From positions 1-59,315 of the forward strand of contig CAAFMN010000092.1 of NCBI GenBank assembly GCA_900764045.1: a stretch of DNA of 59,315 nucleotides, given 5' to 3'. A model generated the notes under the pieces. That model saw nothing but the letters and a program-made list of their open reading frames with translations, was not told the origin of the DNA and ran no database searches. How positions within the stretch are numbered: the stretch's first letter is position 1; every line of letters starts with the position of its first letter. This document shows, in pieces, positions 51,820 to 59,222 of the stretch. Position numbers and translations under genes: made by a program. The stretch comes from Clostridia bacterium. Its GTDB lineage: Bacteria; Bacillota; Clostridia; Lachnospirales; Bianqueaceae.

Positions 51820-52443
51820 ATGTGGAAGCAGCTGCTATTTATAGGATTGGGTTTTTTGAGCGGGAGTGTGCTGTACAGCCGGTATTTGCCCAAAATACTT
51901 AAGGGTGTGGATATCGTCGCGCTCAGTGAGGATCATAATCCGGGAACAGCCAATGTGATGCGGTATGCAGGCGTACAGATAGGGATTTTGTGTCTTCTGT
52001 GCGATATGGCCAAAGGCTTTGTGCCGGTTTTTGTGGCGGCAAGGCATACGCTGCCGCAAAGCATGATGTTTGCGCTGATATTGGCGGCTCCGGTTGCGGG
52101 TCATGCCTTTTCCGTATTTCATAAGGGAAAGGGCGGCAAGGCGATTGCGGTGACATTTGGCTGTTTGATCGGTCTGGCGCCGGAGATCTGGCCGCTATCC
52201 GTGCTGTGTATCCTGTACTTATTGTTTTCTCTGGTCATTGTGATCCGTCCGAATGAAAAAAGAACCGTCCTGACATTCCTGTGCTTTGCTGCAGCCGTTA
52301 TTGTACGGACCATGATGGGACGGATGGGAACGGCGTTGGGCGTGGGGCTGCTTTGTCAGGCGGGAATTGTGATCTATAAAAATTATCCGGACGTGCAGAC
52401 CAGTCTTGCGCAGCTAAAGACACGGGTTCTGAAAAAAATGTAA
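51820..52443 (+). CDS. plsY: Glycerol-3-phosphate acyltransferase, PlsY-like
   Basis: The 207-residue protein has about five spans. Motifs are SGSVLYSRYLPKI, DHNPGTANVMRYAG and GHAFSVFHKGKGGKAIAV, matching PlsY, which uses acyl phosphate to acylate glycerol-3-phosphate. The first motif departs from the canonical G-S-x-N-P, so a divergent PlsY is possible. It ends just before the infC promoter. Confidence 0.85.
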   Translation: MWKQLLFIGLGFLSGSVLYSRYLPKILKGVDIVALSEDHNPGTANVMRYAGVQIGILCLLCDMAKGFVPVFVAARHTLPQSMMFALILAAPVAGHAFSVFHKGKGGKAIAVTFGCLIGLAPEIWPLSVLCILYLLFSLVIVIRPNEKRTVLTFLCFAAAVIVRTMMGRMGTALGVGLLCQAGIVIYKNYPDVQTSLAQLKTRVLKKM

Positions 52444-52460
52444 AAAGTGAAAAATCATAC

Positions 52461-52489
52461 TTGACTTTTTACATACAGCAGCGTATAAT
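52461..52489 (+). promoter_or_regulatory. infC operon promoter
   Basis: TTGACT (52461-52466) and TATAAT (52484-52489) with a 17-base spacer. Transcription should begin near 52496, giving a leader of about 160 bases before infC. Confidence 0.8.
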
Positions 52490-52494
52490 AATAA

Positions 52495-52654
52495 AGTATG
52501 AAACAAGTAGAAGTTCCGCTTCTCACCTTCCCATTGAGATATGTAGAGGGTTAATACAGGATTTTACAGGGAGAGATCTCTGTTGTGTATGCGGACTTTT
52601 ATAAGTCCGTTTTTTTATGCGGCTTGTTTCAAGAATATATGGAGGTGTCCGACT
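52495..52654 (+). promoter_or_regulatory. infC leader with intrinsic attenuator (L20-leader type)
   Basis: CGGACTT (52592-52598) pairs with AAGTCCG (52603-52609) and is followed by seven T residues, forming a terminator inside the leader. In low-GC Gram-positive bacteria the infC-rpmI-rplT leader is controlled by ribosomal protein L20 through such premature termination. The upstream part would hold the antiterminator fold. Confidence 0.7.
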
Positions 52655-53161
52655 ATTAGCGAATTATTGATCAATGAGGAGATTCGGGAGCGCGAGGTCC
52701 GTGTGATCGATGCAGACGGAACGCAGCTGGGAATCATGGCGACCAAGGACGCACTGCGTATCGCGCAGGAGAAGGAGCTGGATCTGATTAACATTGCACC
52801 GCAGGCCAAGCCGCCCGTGTGCAAGATCCTGGATTACGGAAAGTACCGTTTCGAACAGGCCAAGCGTGAAAAAGAAGCCAAGAAAAAGCAGAAGGTTATC
52901 GAGGTAAAAGAAGTACGCCTGTCTCCGAACATTGAAGATCATGATATGGAAACTAAGGCGCGCATGGCTGTAAAGTTCCTGCAGGGCGGGGACAAGGTCA
53001 AAGTGTCCGTAAGATTCCGCGGCCGCGAGCTGACAAGAACCGAAGTCGGCAAGGTGGTCCTGGATCAGTTTGTAAAGAGTATTGCGGATTATGCGGAAGT
53101 GGAAAAGACTCCCAAAATGGAAGGCCGCAGTATGGTTATGTTTTTGATGCCCAAGCGCTGA
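52655..53161 (+). CDS. infC: Translation initiation factor IF-3 (AUU start)
   Basis: This 168-residue factor has the N-terminal domain with ELLINEEIREREVRVIDADG and the C-terminal domain with SVRFRGRELTRTEVGK. It controls start-site fidelity in initiation. The start is ATT 52655, 7 bases after GGAGGTG; ATT starts on infC are a known self-regulation device because IF-3 discriminates against them. The in-frame ATG further upstream lies in the attenuator. L35 and L20 follow. Confidence 0.95.
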   Translation: MSELLINEEIREREVRVIDADGTQLGIMATKDALRIAQEKELDLINIAPQAKPPVCKILDYGKYRFEQAKREKEAKKKQKVIEVKEVRLSPNIEDHDMETKARMAVKFLQGGDKVKVSVRFRGRELTRTEVGKVVLDQFVKSIADYAEVEKTPKMEGRSMVMFLMPKR

Positions 53162-53190
53162 GGAGTATTTCTGATGTGTTAAGCATATAG

Positions 53191-53210
53191 GCTCCGCAAG
53201 GCCGGAGCCG
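53191..53210 (+). other. Hairpin between infC and rpmI
   Basis: GGCTCCG and CGGAGCC form a short GC-rich stem without a T-run. It may tune the stoichiometry of IF-3 versus L35/L20. Confidence 0.45.
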
Positions 53211-53241
53211 TCATTATAGATCATCATAAGGAGGAATTATC

Positions 53242-53439
53242 ATGCCTAAGATTAAGACTAAGAGAGCAGCTGCGAAGCGGTTTACTTCTACAGGTACCGG
53301 AAAACTGAAGAGATTCAAGGCCAATAAGAGCCATATTCTGACCAAGAAGACGACAAAGAGAAAGCGTAACCTGCGTAAGGCTGCCATGATGGACGCTACG
53401 AATGAGAAGGTTATGAAGAAGTGCCTGCCTTATTTGTAA
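53242..53439 (+). CDS. rpmI: Ribosomal protein L35
   Basis: This 65-residue basic protein starts MPKIKTKRAAAKRFTSTGTG and contains SHILTKKTTKRKRNLRKA, the standard L35. AAGGAGGA lies upstream. It is in the conserved infC-rpmI-rplT order. Confidence 0.98.
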   Translation: MPKIKTKRAAAKRFTSTGTGKLKRFKANKSHILTKKTTKRKRNLRKAAMMDATNEKVMKKCLPYL

Positions 53440-53487
53440 GAGGCGCTTACGGTTTAAGAAACTGAAAATTTTCAAGGAGGAATTACA

Positions 53488-53844
53488 ATGGCAAGAGTTA
53501 AAGGGGCTTTGAACGCTCGGAAGAAGCATAAAAGAGTTTTGAAGTTGGCGAGAGGTTATTATGGAAGCCGTTCCAAGCAGTATCGTTCTGCTAAGGCTGC
53601 CGTTATGCGTGCTCAGCGTTTTGCGTATGCAGGACGCCGCATGAAGAAGAGGGATTTCCGTAAGCTGTGGATCGCGCGTATCAACGCTGCGTGCCGTCTG
53701 AACGATATCTCTTACAGCCGTTTCATGTATGGTCTGAAGCTGGCTGAGGTAGCTCTGGACCGTAAGGTTCTGGCGGACATCGCTGTTAATGATCCGGCAG
53801 GCTTCACTGCTCTGGTAGCAACCGCTAAGGCAAAGCTGGCGTAA
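53488..53844 (+). CDS. rplT: Ribosomal protein L20
   Basis: This 118-residue protein starts MARVKGALNARKKHKRVLKL and contains RFAYAGRRMKKRDFRKLWI and NDISYSRFMYGLKLAEVALDRK. It binds 23S rRNA and likely represses its own operon through the leader. CAAGGAGGAATTACA precedes ATG. Confidence 0.98.
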   Translation: MARVKGALNARKKHKRVLKLARGYYGSRSKQYRSAKAAVMRAQRFAYAGRRMKKRDFRKLWIARINAACRLNDISYSRFMYGLKLAEVALDRKVLADIAVNDPAGFTALVATAKAKLA

Positions 53845-53865
53845 GCTATTATCACAAATAAACAG

Positions 53866-53906
53866 GCAAATTACATCCGGTGTTAAGGGTGTAATTTGCT
53901 TTTTTA
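53866..53906 (+). terminator. infC operon terminator
   Basis: GCAAATTACA (53866-53875) pairs with TGTAATTTGC (53890-53899), followed by TTTTTT. Confidence 0.9.
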
Positions 53907-53930
53907 TTTCTAATGGAAGAGGAGAACGCT

Positions 53931-54659
53931 GTGTTTAAATATGAGACAAGGGTGCGGTATGAAGATCTGGATGCTGACGGTTATGTAAAACCCAACGCGG
54001 TGATTGGGTTTATGCAGAATACCGCTGTCAAGCATTCTGCTGCCGCAGGCTATGATGTTTATAAAATGGCGGAGATGGGAATTGCGTGGATGGTTCTGTG
54101 CTGGGATGTGCGCCTTGGACGGAGAATCTGTTGGGATGAGGCTCTGATCGTATGTACATGGCCTTATGAATTTAGAGGAAGTATCGGGAAAAGGTGTTTT
54201 GAGGTGCGGGCGGAAGACGGAGAGCTGTTAGCACAGGCAGACTCCTGGTGGGCTCTGGTGCGTCTGCAGGATCAGGCGATGATTACGGTTGACACAGAGA
54301 TGACACAGCGTTTTGGCATAGACGGCGCCGCACCGTTTGTACTGCGCCGGCCTAAAGGACGGGCGCAGGAAGTAGGAGAAGCGTTTCCGGTTCAGCGGTT
54401 TGACTTGGATACCAATGGTCATGTGAACAATGGCCGTTTTGCGGAGATTGCCTGCGCCTATGTTCCAGAGCCGTCCCGAATCCGGGAACTGATGATTGAG
54501 TATAAGCATTCTGGTCATCTTGGAGAGGAGATTGTTCCTTCCTATACTATCGGGGAGGACGGTGTGTATGTGTGCCTCAGCCGACAGGTGGATGGACAGC
54601 CGTATATCAAGATGCGGGTGAGCTATGTGGAAACGACGGAAGGGAGAGAAACTATATGA
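53931..54659 (+). CDS. Acyl-ACP thioesterase
   Basis: The 242-residue double hot-dog protein has MQNTAVKHSAAAGYDVYKM, WMVLCWDVRL and WPYEFRGSIGKRCFEV in the first half and DLDTNGHVNN in the second half. It hydrolyses acyl-ACP to free fatty acid. GTG 53931 is preferred because AGAGGAG lies six bases upstream; ATG 53913 follows directly on the terminator T-run. The stop overlaps the kinase start by four bases. Confidence 0.88.
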   Translation: MFKYETRVRYEDLDADGYVKPNAVIGFMQNTAVKHSAAAGYDVYKMAEMGIAWMVLCWDVRLGRRICWDEALIVCTWPYEFRGSIGKRCFEVRAEDGELLAQADSWWALVRLQDQAMITVDTEMTQRFGIDGAAPFVLRRPKGRAQEVGEAFPVQRFDLDTNGHVNNGRFAEIACAYVPEPSRIRELMIEYKHSGHLGEEIVPSYTIGEDGVYVCLSRQVDGQPYIKMRVSYVETTEGRETI

Positions 54660-55609
54660 ATCGACAGGTACTGTACGCGATCGGAGAAGCGCTGATCGAT
54701 TTTATCCCACAGGAGAGAGGATGTCGTTTTGATGAAGTTACGGCATTTGCGCCGGCATTGGGCGGTGCTCCGGCCAATGTATGCGGAGCCTTTTCCAAGC
54801 TCGGCGGACAGAGCCGAATGATTACGCAGCTGGGGGATGACCCTTTTGGGCATAAGATTGCCAGAGAGCTGGCCGAAAATGGGATCGGAACGGAGCATGT
54901 GTTTTTTACAAAGGAAGCCAATACCTGTCTGGCGTTTGTGAGTTTGGGCGCGGACGGCGGGCGGACATTTTCTTTTTACCGCAATCCCTCGGCGGATATG
55001 CTGCTGGAACGCGGCAAAATCCATAAAGAATGGTTTCAGGACGCATACGCACTGCATTTTTGCAGCGTAGCGCTGGGAGATACACCGATGAAGGAAGCGC
55101 ATGAAGCGGCCATCCAATATGCAAGAGAAGCGGGGGCATTGATCAGCTTTGATCCTAACCTTCGTTTTCCGTTGTGGCCGGATCGGGAACTCCTGTACAA
55201 GCGAGTGTGGGAGTTTATTCCGCAGGCGGATATGATCAAGATATCGGATGAAGAACTGGAATTCTTGACGGGATCGACGCAGATCGAAAGCGTATTGGAA
55301 AAACTGCTGGTAGGGCGTGTCCGTCTGGTGCTGTTCACCTGCGGAAGCGAAGGAGCGTATGCTTTTACCAGAACGGCCCGAGCGCATGCGAAGGCGCAAA
55401 AGGTGGAGGCAATCGATACGACAGGCGCAGGCGACGCGTTTGCGGGAGCGATGCTGTATCTTATGTATCGGGACCATGTAACGGATCCGGGGACTCTGGA
55501 TTCGGTGAAGCTGCAGGAGTATCTCGAATTCGCCAATCGTTACTGCGCGAAGAGTGTACAGAAAAAAGGAGCCATTGCGTCGTATCCAAGCGCGGAGGAG
55601 ATGGCATAA
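54656..55609 (+). CDS. PfkB-family carbohydrate kinase (fructokinase-like)
   Basis: The 317-residue kinase has GGAPANVCGAFSKLGG (substrate/ribokinase motif) near residue 38 and DTTGAGDAFAGAML near residue 260, the anion hole and catalytic Asp. It opens AIGEALIDFIPQERG, typical of fructokinases. Coupling to the thioesterase (ATGA overlap) is odd and may be positional. Substrate could also be another ketose or nucleoside. Confidence 0.88.
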   Translation: MNRQVLYAIGEALIDFIPQERGCRFDEVTAFAPALGGAPANVCGAFSKLGGQSRMITQLGDDPFGHKIARELAENGIGTEHVFFTKEANTCLAFVSLGADGGRTFSFYRNPSADMLLERGKIHKEWFQDAYALHFCSVALGDTPMKEAHEAAIQYAREAGALISFDPNLRFPLWPDRELLYKRVWEFIPQADMIKISDEELEFLTGSTQIESVLEKLLVGRVRLVLFTCGSEGAYAFTRTARAHAKAQKVEAIDTTGAGDAFAGAMLYLMYRDHVTDPGTLDSVKLQEYLEFANRYCAKSVQKKGAIASYPSAEEMA

Positions 55610-55726
55610 AATACATCCGTAAATCAAGATAGGGGTACTTGAGGGATTGAAGATTTCTCTTTGCTCCGTGTGGCGCTGCAGGGTTATTTCGTACTCCAGG
55701 GCTGCACAAATTTTCCCTTATTGTTT

Positions 55727-55945
55727 GGATTCTTAAAATAATCTGGTACACTTTAGGGAGTGAGACTCTTGGGTGTACCAAAATTTTATAGGTTTCTCTG
55801 GATTCTTAAAATAATTTGGTACACTTTGGAGAGTGAGGCTCCTGGGTGTACCAGAATTTTATAGGTTTCTCTGGATTCTTAAAATAATTTGGTACACTTT
55901 AGGGAGTGAGGCTCCTGGGTGTACCAGAATTCTCCGGATTTTCAA
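55727..55945. repeat. Tandem array of 73-bp repeats with internal stem-loops
   Basis: Copies start at 55727, 55800 and 55873, exactly 73 bases apart, each opening GGATTCTTAAAATAAT. Within each, TGGTACAC and GTGTACCA flank about 21 bases that can fold further. Copies differ at a few positions. Copy three is cut after GTGTACCAGAATT. A diverged copy appears upstream (about 55640-55720, with CTGCAGGG and GGGCTGCAC) and another downstream (about 55936-55965). The array lies between converging pfkB and the nuclease-like gene in a 403-base interval without a credible gene. Confidence 0.85.
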
Positions 55946-56012
55946 GAAAATCTGGTAGATTTTTCGTGGAGGGACGGACTTCTAAAGGGTGGGAGAGGCT
56001 TATTAAAAATTA

Positions 56013-56708
56013 TCATTTTTTGTTCTTTTTGATCAGCTTCCTTGCTTTAGTGGCTGACAAAACTCCGTGGATTACGAGTTGCCAGAGGATCCTGGGTGCC
56101 TGAAAGTGTTTATGGGAGCTTGTGATGACCAGATTCTCGCCGAGGCGGATGTCATGAGTTTTGTAATTTCTGATCTTTTCGACCTGCTTACGATGATAAT
56201 ACGGGTCATCTAGTTTGCCCATGTGTTCCAGATACATCCTTTTTCCATTGATGGTGAACGTAAAATCCGGCCAGTAGCTATAGGATCCAGAATCAATCGG
56301 GCGGTTGTGTTCACTCATAATGCCTAGATCTTTCAAAAACTCATAGAGAATGATCTCGGCTCTGGAATCGAGAACTGTTCCATCGAAAGCTATATCCTTA
56401 TCTAGAGGTAATTTCTCAAGGCCAAGCTCCTGATATAATTTCATCTGCTGGCGGACTTCACGACGCTCAGAAGGCAACAAGTTCATTAACTGCTGGTTGA
56501 GCTCCTTACGTTCCTGACGCCACTTCTGCCGCTCATCGTATTCGGCCAGGACTTGAGATTCGTCCCTGCGTCTCACATAATAAGTTTTATCGGCAGTTTG
56601 CTTGTAATAATACATATGTCCGTTGGTGTGGCGCTTACGAGATAAGCTCCAGGAACCATACGAGAGGCATTTGGCGGTAACGAATAGATAATAAATCACT
56701 GGAAACAA
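56013..56708 (-). CDS. PD-(D/E)XK-like endonuclease-fold protein
   Basis: The protein has a long charged helical region (ERQKWRQERKELNQQLM), then FDGTVLDSRAEIILYEFL, YWPDFTFTINGKRMYLEHMG and RKQVEKIRNY. The E-x(n)-PDF-x(n)-YLEH arrangement fits a PD-(D/E)XK nuclease fold. TTG 56708 is chosen because GGAGG lies six bases upstream and a promoter lies just before it. No methylase is beside it. Function in defence or mobile DNA is possible but unproven. Confidence 0.65.
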   Translation of the reverse strand: MFPVIYYLFVTAKCLSYGSWSLSRKRHTNGHMYYYKQTADKTYYVRRRDESQVLAEYDERQKWRQERKELNQQLMNLLPSERREVRQQMKLYQELGLEKLPLDKDIAFDGTVLDSRAEIILYEFLKDLGIMSEHNRPIDSGSYSYWPDFTFTINGKRMYLEHMGKLDDPYYHRKQVEKIRNYKTHDIRLGENLVITSSHKHFQAPRILWQLVIHGVLSATKARKLIKKNKK

Positions 56709-56726
56709 AATATCCCTCCTAAGGAG
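56709..56726 (-). promoter_or_regulatory. Hairpin covering the ribosome-binding site
   Basis: On the minus strand CCTCC-TTA-GGAGG (about 56726-56714) is a perfect stem covering the Shine-Dalgarno GGAGG of the nuclease-like gene at 56708. It could restrain translation of a potentially harmful protein. Short, so chance is possible. Confidence 0.45.
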
Positions 56727-56730
56727 GAAT

Positions 56731-56759
56731 ATTATATCACTATTCTGAATATTTTGCAA
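56731..56759 (-). promoter_or_regulatory. Promoter of the nuclease-like gene
   Basis: On the minus strand TTGCAA (56759-56754) and TATAAT (56736-56731) are separated by 17 bases. Transcription would begin near the hairpin that covers the ribosome-binding site, leaving almost no leader. Confidence 0.7.
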
Positions 56760-56935
56760 TCATTAAAACGGCCGGTGGATAGTCTGGGGAAAGACGGCAT
56801 TTGCGTGTAAAGTAAGGCTGCCGCTCAGCAAAAATGCTAATGCGACAGCCAATTGTGATTTAATACAGATAAACAAACGCCTTACCTAAAGCGGTATCAA
56901 GGCCAAGTAACAGTCGGGCTGGCGAGGGCGTTTTC

Positions 56936-57073
56936 TCAGCTCCATTTTTGCGCAGCTTGTGCCAACATCCGGGCGATGCCTTTTCCGCGGAACGCAGGTT
57001 CTATATAAAAATCGTCGAATACACCGATGTCGGTACACGCAAAGGTGGAGAAGCATTTTACGACACTACACAT
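56936..57073 (-). pseudogene. GNAT acetyltransferase remnant
   Basis: On the minus strand a 45-codon frame encodes DIGVFDDFYIEPAFRGKGIA followed by RMLAQAAQKWS and TGA. This is the acetyl-CoA-binding motif of a GNAT enzyme (R-G-K-G-I), but the rest of a normal 150-residue protein is missing on both sides. The neighbouring 56760-56935 and 57074-57238 show only short hairpins and no credible gene. Confidence 0.7.
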
Positions 57074-57155
57074 TCCAGCTTCTTGAGCTGCCAGCCATCA
57101 CTTTCACGGTCAGGTGATTTTGGCCTTCCATCTGATATCCTCCAATAGTTTATCT

Positions 57156-57181
57156 GGAGGGTTAGGAAGCGTGAACCCTCC
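57156..57181. other. Small perfect hairpin downstream of the transporter
   Basis: GGAGGGTT (57156-57163) and AACCCTCC (57174-57181) form an eight-bp stem between the transporter stop (57239) and the GNAT remnant. No T-run follows on either strand. Confidence 0.4.
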
Positions 57182-57238
57182 GAACACGATTCATCTTCAT
57201 AAAGATCACCTTTTCTTCATTAAATATGGTAAATTAAA

Positions 57239-58408
57239 TTACAGGAATCTTACGAGAATACCCGCGAGCAGGACGGAGACGATTGTCACGCATATGAAGC
57301 CCGCGATAAGCATCTTGGGCATGATCTCGGCGGTGACGTTGTTTCGCTCGCCGCCCTCTTCGGTGTTGATGTTGATAGCTTCGGTGGTTATCAGCATATT
57401 GATCGGGAAGCCGGAAAAGGCATTGAGGACAATCGCGTAGCACATGAAGAATGATTGCTTAAAGATCTTACTCGCAAGCAGCGCGATGAGCCCCATCGCG
57501 ACGGTTGCGAAAACGACGAGCGCGGCGGCAATGCCGGCAACGGACGCGATACCGGAGGTGCCGGAGCTTGCGAGGGTCTTGAACAGACCCATCATGAGTA
57601 CGGTCATAACGAAGCCGTAGGAGCTTGCTTCATTGAGGGCGTTGGTCTCAACGAGATTGAACTCATGAGCGGCGAAGCCAAGCAGCAGGCAGATAACATA
57701 CATCGGGACATAGCCGTTTGTGGCATAGTCAATCCAGTATGCTGCGAGAGTGATGAGGGCGAGCTTGAGCAGGATGATGGTGGTGCTTGTAGCTCTCTTC
57801 TTTTCACTCTTCTTATCATCGGACGCGGCGGTGGAGGCTTTGAACTCGCCGGTTCTGTATAACTTCGTGAGTCTCTTTGTCTCCTTCTTCAGGCAGAACG
57901 AAGTCAGCGGGTAGCCGACAAGTCCCTGGAGGGAGAGGCAGACGATCGCAACGAGGGCAGCGGAGGTCTTGCCCGCTTCAGTCGCGGCGCTCGACATCAT
58001 CGCGGTCGCGATTGCGCCGCCCGCAAGCGGGGGAGCTGCGGCGATCGCGTTATCGAAACCGAAGAGCGCGGTGCCGAGAGTCAGGCAGATGATCGCTATC
58101 GAAGCGACGCCCATGAGCGAAATGATAACCGTTTTCCACTGCGCCGCCATCTCTTTTCTGCTTATAAGCGTACCGAGATGGGTAACGAGCAGACCGCATG
58201 CGACTTTGAACAGCGCGTCGGACACACCCGCGTCGTCTATAATAGTCTTCGGAAAAAGCCCAGTCGAAAAACCAACGAGCATAAGTATCATGATGACAAG
58301 TACTGACGGAACCCAGCCCTTTGTTACCTTTGCCAGTATCTCCGCAATGGCGAATACCAGCAGCAGCGCGGTGAACGCGCCGAAAGTTGAAACGACGATC
58401 GGACCCAT
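57239..58408 (-). CDS. Putative multi-span membrane transporter, family unassigned
   Basis: The 389-residue protein has about ten to eleven hydrophobic spans. Features include GWVPSVLVIMILMLVGFSTG, AAAPPLAGGAIATAMMSSAATEAG and a central cytoplasmic loop with KKSEKKRATS. It looks like a secondary transporter of the type often annotated as Na+/glutamate- or organate-symporter-like, and similar clostridial proteins exist, but I cannot name the substrate. ATG 58408 has GAGGAGG nine bases upstream. Codon use is strikingly rich in GCG and CTC, unlike neighbours, suggesting transfer. Confidence 0.7.
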   Translation of the reverse strand: MGPIVVSTFGAFTALLLVFAIAEILAKVTKGWVPSVLVIMILMLVGFSTGLFPKTIIDDAGVSDALFKVACGLLVTHLGTLISRKEMAAQWKTVIISLMGVASIAIICLTLGTALFGFDNAIAAAPPLAGGAIATAMMSSAATEAGKTSAALVAIVCLSLQGLVGYPLTSFCLKKETKRLTKLYRTGEFKASTAASDDKKSEKKRATSTTIILLKLALITLAAYWIDYATNGYVPMYVICLLLGFAAHEFNLVETNALNEASSYGFVMTVLMMGLFKTLASSGTSGIASVAGIAAALVVFATVAMGLIALLASKIFKQSFFMCYAIVLNAFSGFPINMLITTEAININTEEGGERNNVTAEIMPKMLIAGFICVTIVSVLLAGILVRFL

Positions 58409-58527
58409 TTTACATCTGCCTCCTCATTAGAACGATAGTTTATGCGACTAAAAAAATAATACAGAGATTATATCTCATTTTCTCTGTATTATCAACTCAG
58501 ACTTTCACTAAATGTGGAGAAAATGGA

Positions 58528-59166
58528 CTAATGCGGCAGCACCTCATGGTTGCCCGTGATGTAGTAATCGCAATATTCTCCGCCATTGGCAAGAGTTTGC
58601 TGGCGATGCAGTACTCCGTGCTGGAGGGTAATCATTGCCTCGTCCAATTCACAGAACAGAGGCATCAGCTCCTGTACACCCAGCTTTTTGGCATATGTAC
58701 AAATGGGACATCGGGTGATGCGGTAGTAACAGGCGCCCTTGTACGGCTGACCGACAAAATCAACCTTGAAGGAGGTAGGATACTGCGCTTCCTTTTCCGG
58801 AGTATACCATTTGGCGTATTTTACAACGCTTTTCTTGTTTTCTGTCTTGCCTTTTTCGGTGTTTAGATCGGTTCGGCCAAAATACCAACGGATAGAATAG
58901 AGCGAGCGGCGCATCATTTCCTGTACGGTCTTTGGCGGAATCTTTTTATTGCTGGCCACATATGGCGCGACAAACGTCAAGGCAAACAGTTCATTATACG
59001 CCATAGGGTTATCATCTCCGATGTCATCCGCTTTCGCTACCAGATCCCGGTAGACTTTTTTGCTCTGCTTCATGATCTGTGCGGCATACGGCTTGCCGTA
59101 TTGTTCGCACAGAACCTTTTTCATGGGACGTTGAAATATCCAAAAATAAAAAACGTTATATTTCAT
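58528..59166 (-). CDS. L-2-amino-thiazoline-4-carboxylate hydrolase-like protein
   Basis: The 212-residue protein has the C-terminal pattern ITRCPICTYAKKLGVQELMP, LFCELDEAM and TLANGGEYCDYYI, matching the family annotated as ATC hydrolase. The ATC pathway makes L-cysteine from thiazolines; many members probably have other roles. ATG 59166 has no clear Shine-Dalgarno sequence, and the upstream DNA is an IS end, so the native promoter may have been replaced. Convergence with the preceding transporter is absent; both run leftward. Confidence 0.72.
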   Translation of the reverse strand: MKYNVFYFWIFQRPMKKVLCEQYGKPYAAQIMKQSKKVYRDLVAKADDIGDDNPMAYNELFALTFVAPYVASNKKIPPKTVQEMMRRSLYSIRWYFGRTDLNTEKGKTENKKSVVKYAKWYTPEKEAQYPTSFKVDFVGQPYKGACYYRITRCPICTYAKKLGVQELMPLFCELDEAMITLQHGVLHRQQTLANGGEYCDYYITGNHEVLPH

Positions 59167-59181
59167 TTCACGGATGATATG

Positions 59182-59215
59182 TACCCCCAATACTGGACAC
59201 CCAGTATTGGGGGTA
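59182..59215. repeat. Perfect inverted repeat at the IS boundary
   Basis: TACCCCCAATACTGG (59182-59196) and CCAGTATTGGGGGTA (59201-59215) are perfect 15-bp arms around ACAC. It directly precedes the transposase ATG and probably marks the left end or leader stem of the element, which may also shield the transposase gene from outside transcription. Confidence 0.65.
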
Positions 59216-59222
59216 TTGCTAT

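Noticed and set aside
55727..55945. CRISPR array
   Set aside because: Units are contiguous 73-bp tandem repeats without unique spacers, and no cas genes are present.
55906..56103. 65-codon plus-strand ORF across the repeats
   Set aside because: No ribosome-binding site, spans repeat units and the opposite-strand gene's 3' end.
57114..57440. 108-codon plus-strand frame
   Set aside because: Overlaps the 3' end of the transporter on the other strand and has no supporting signals.
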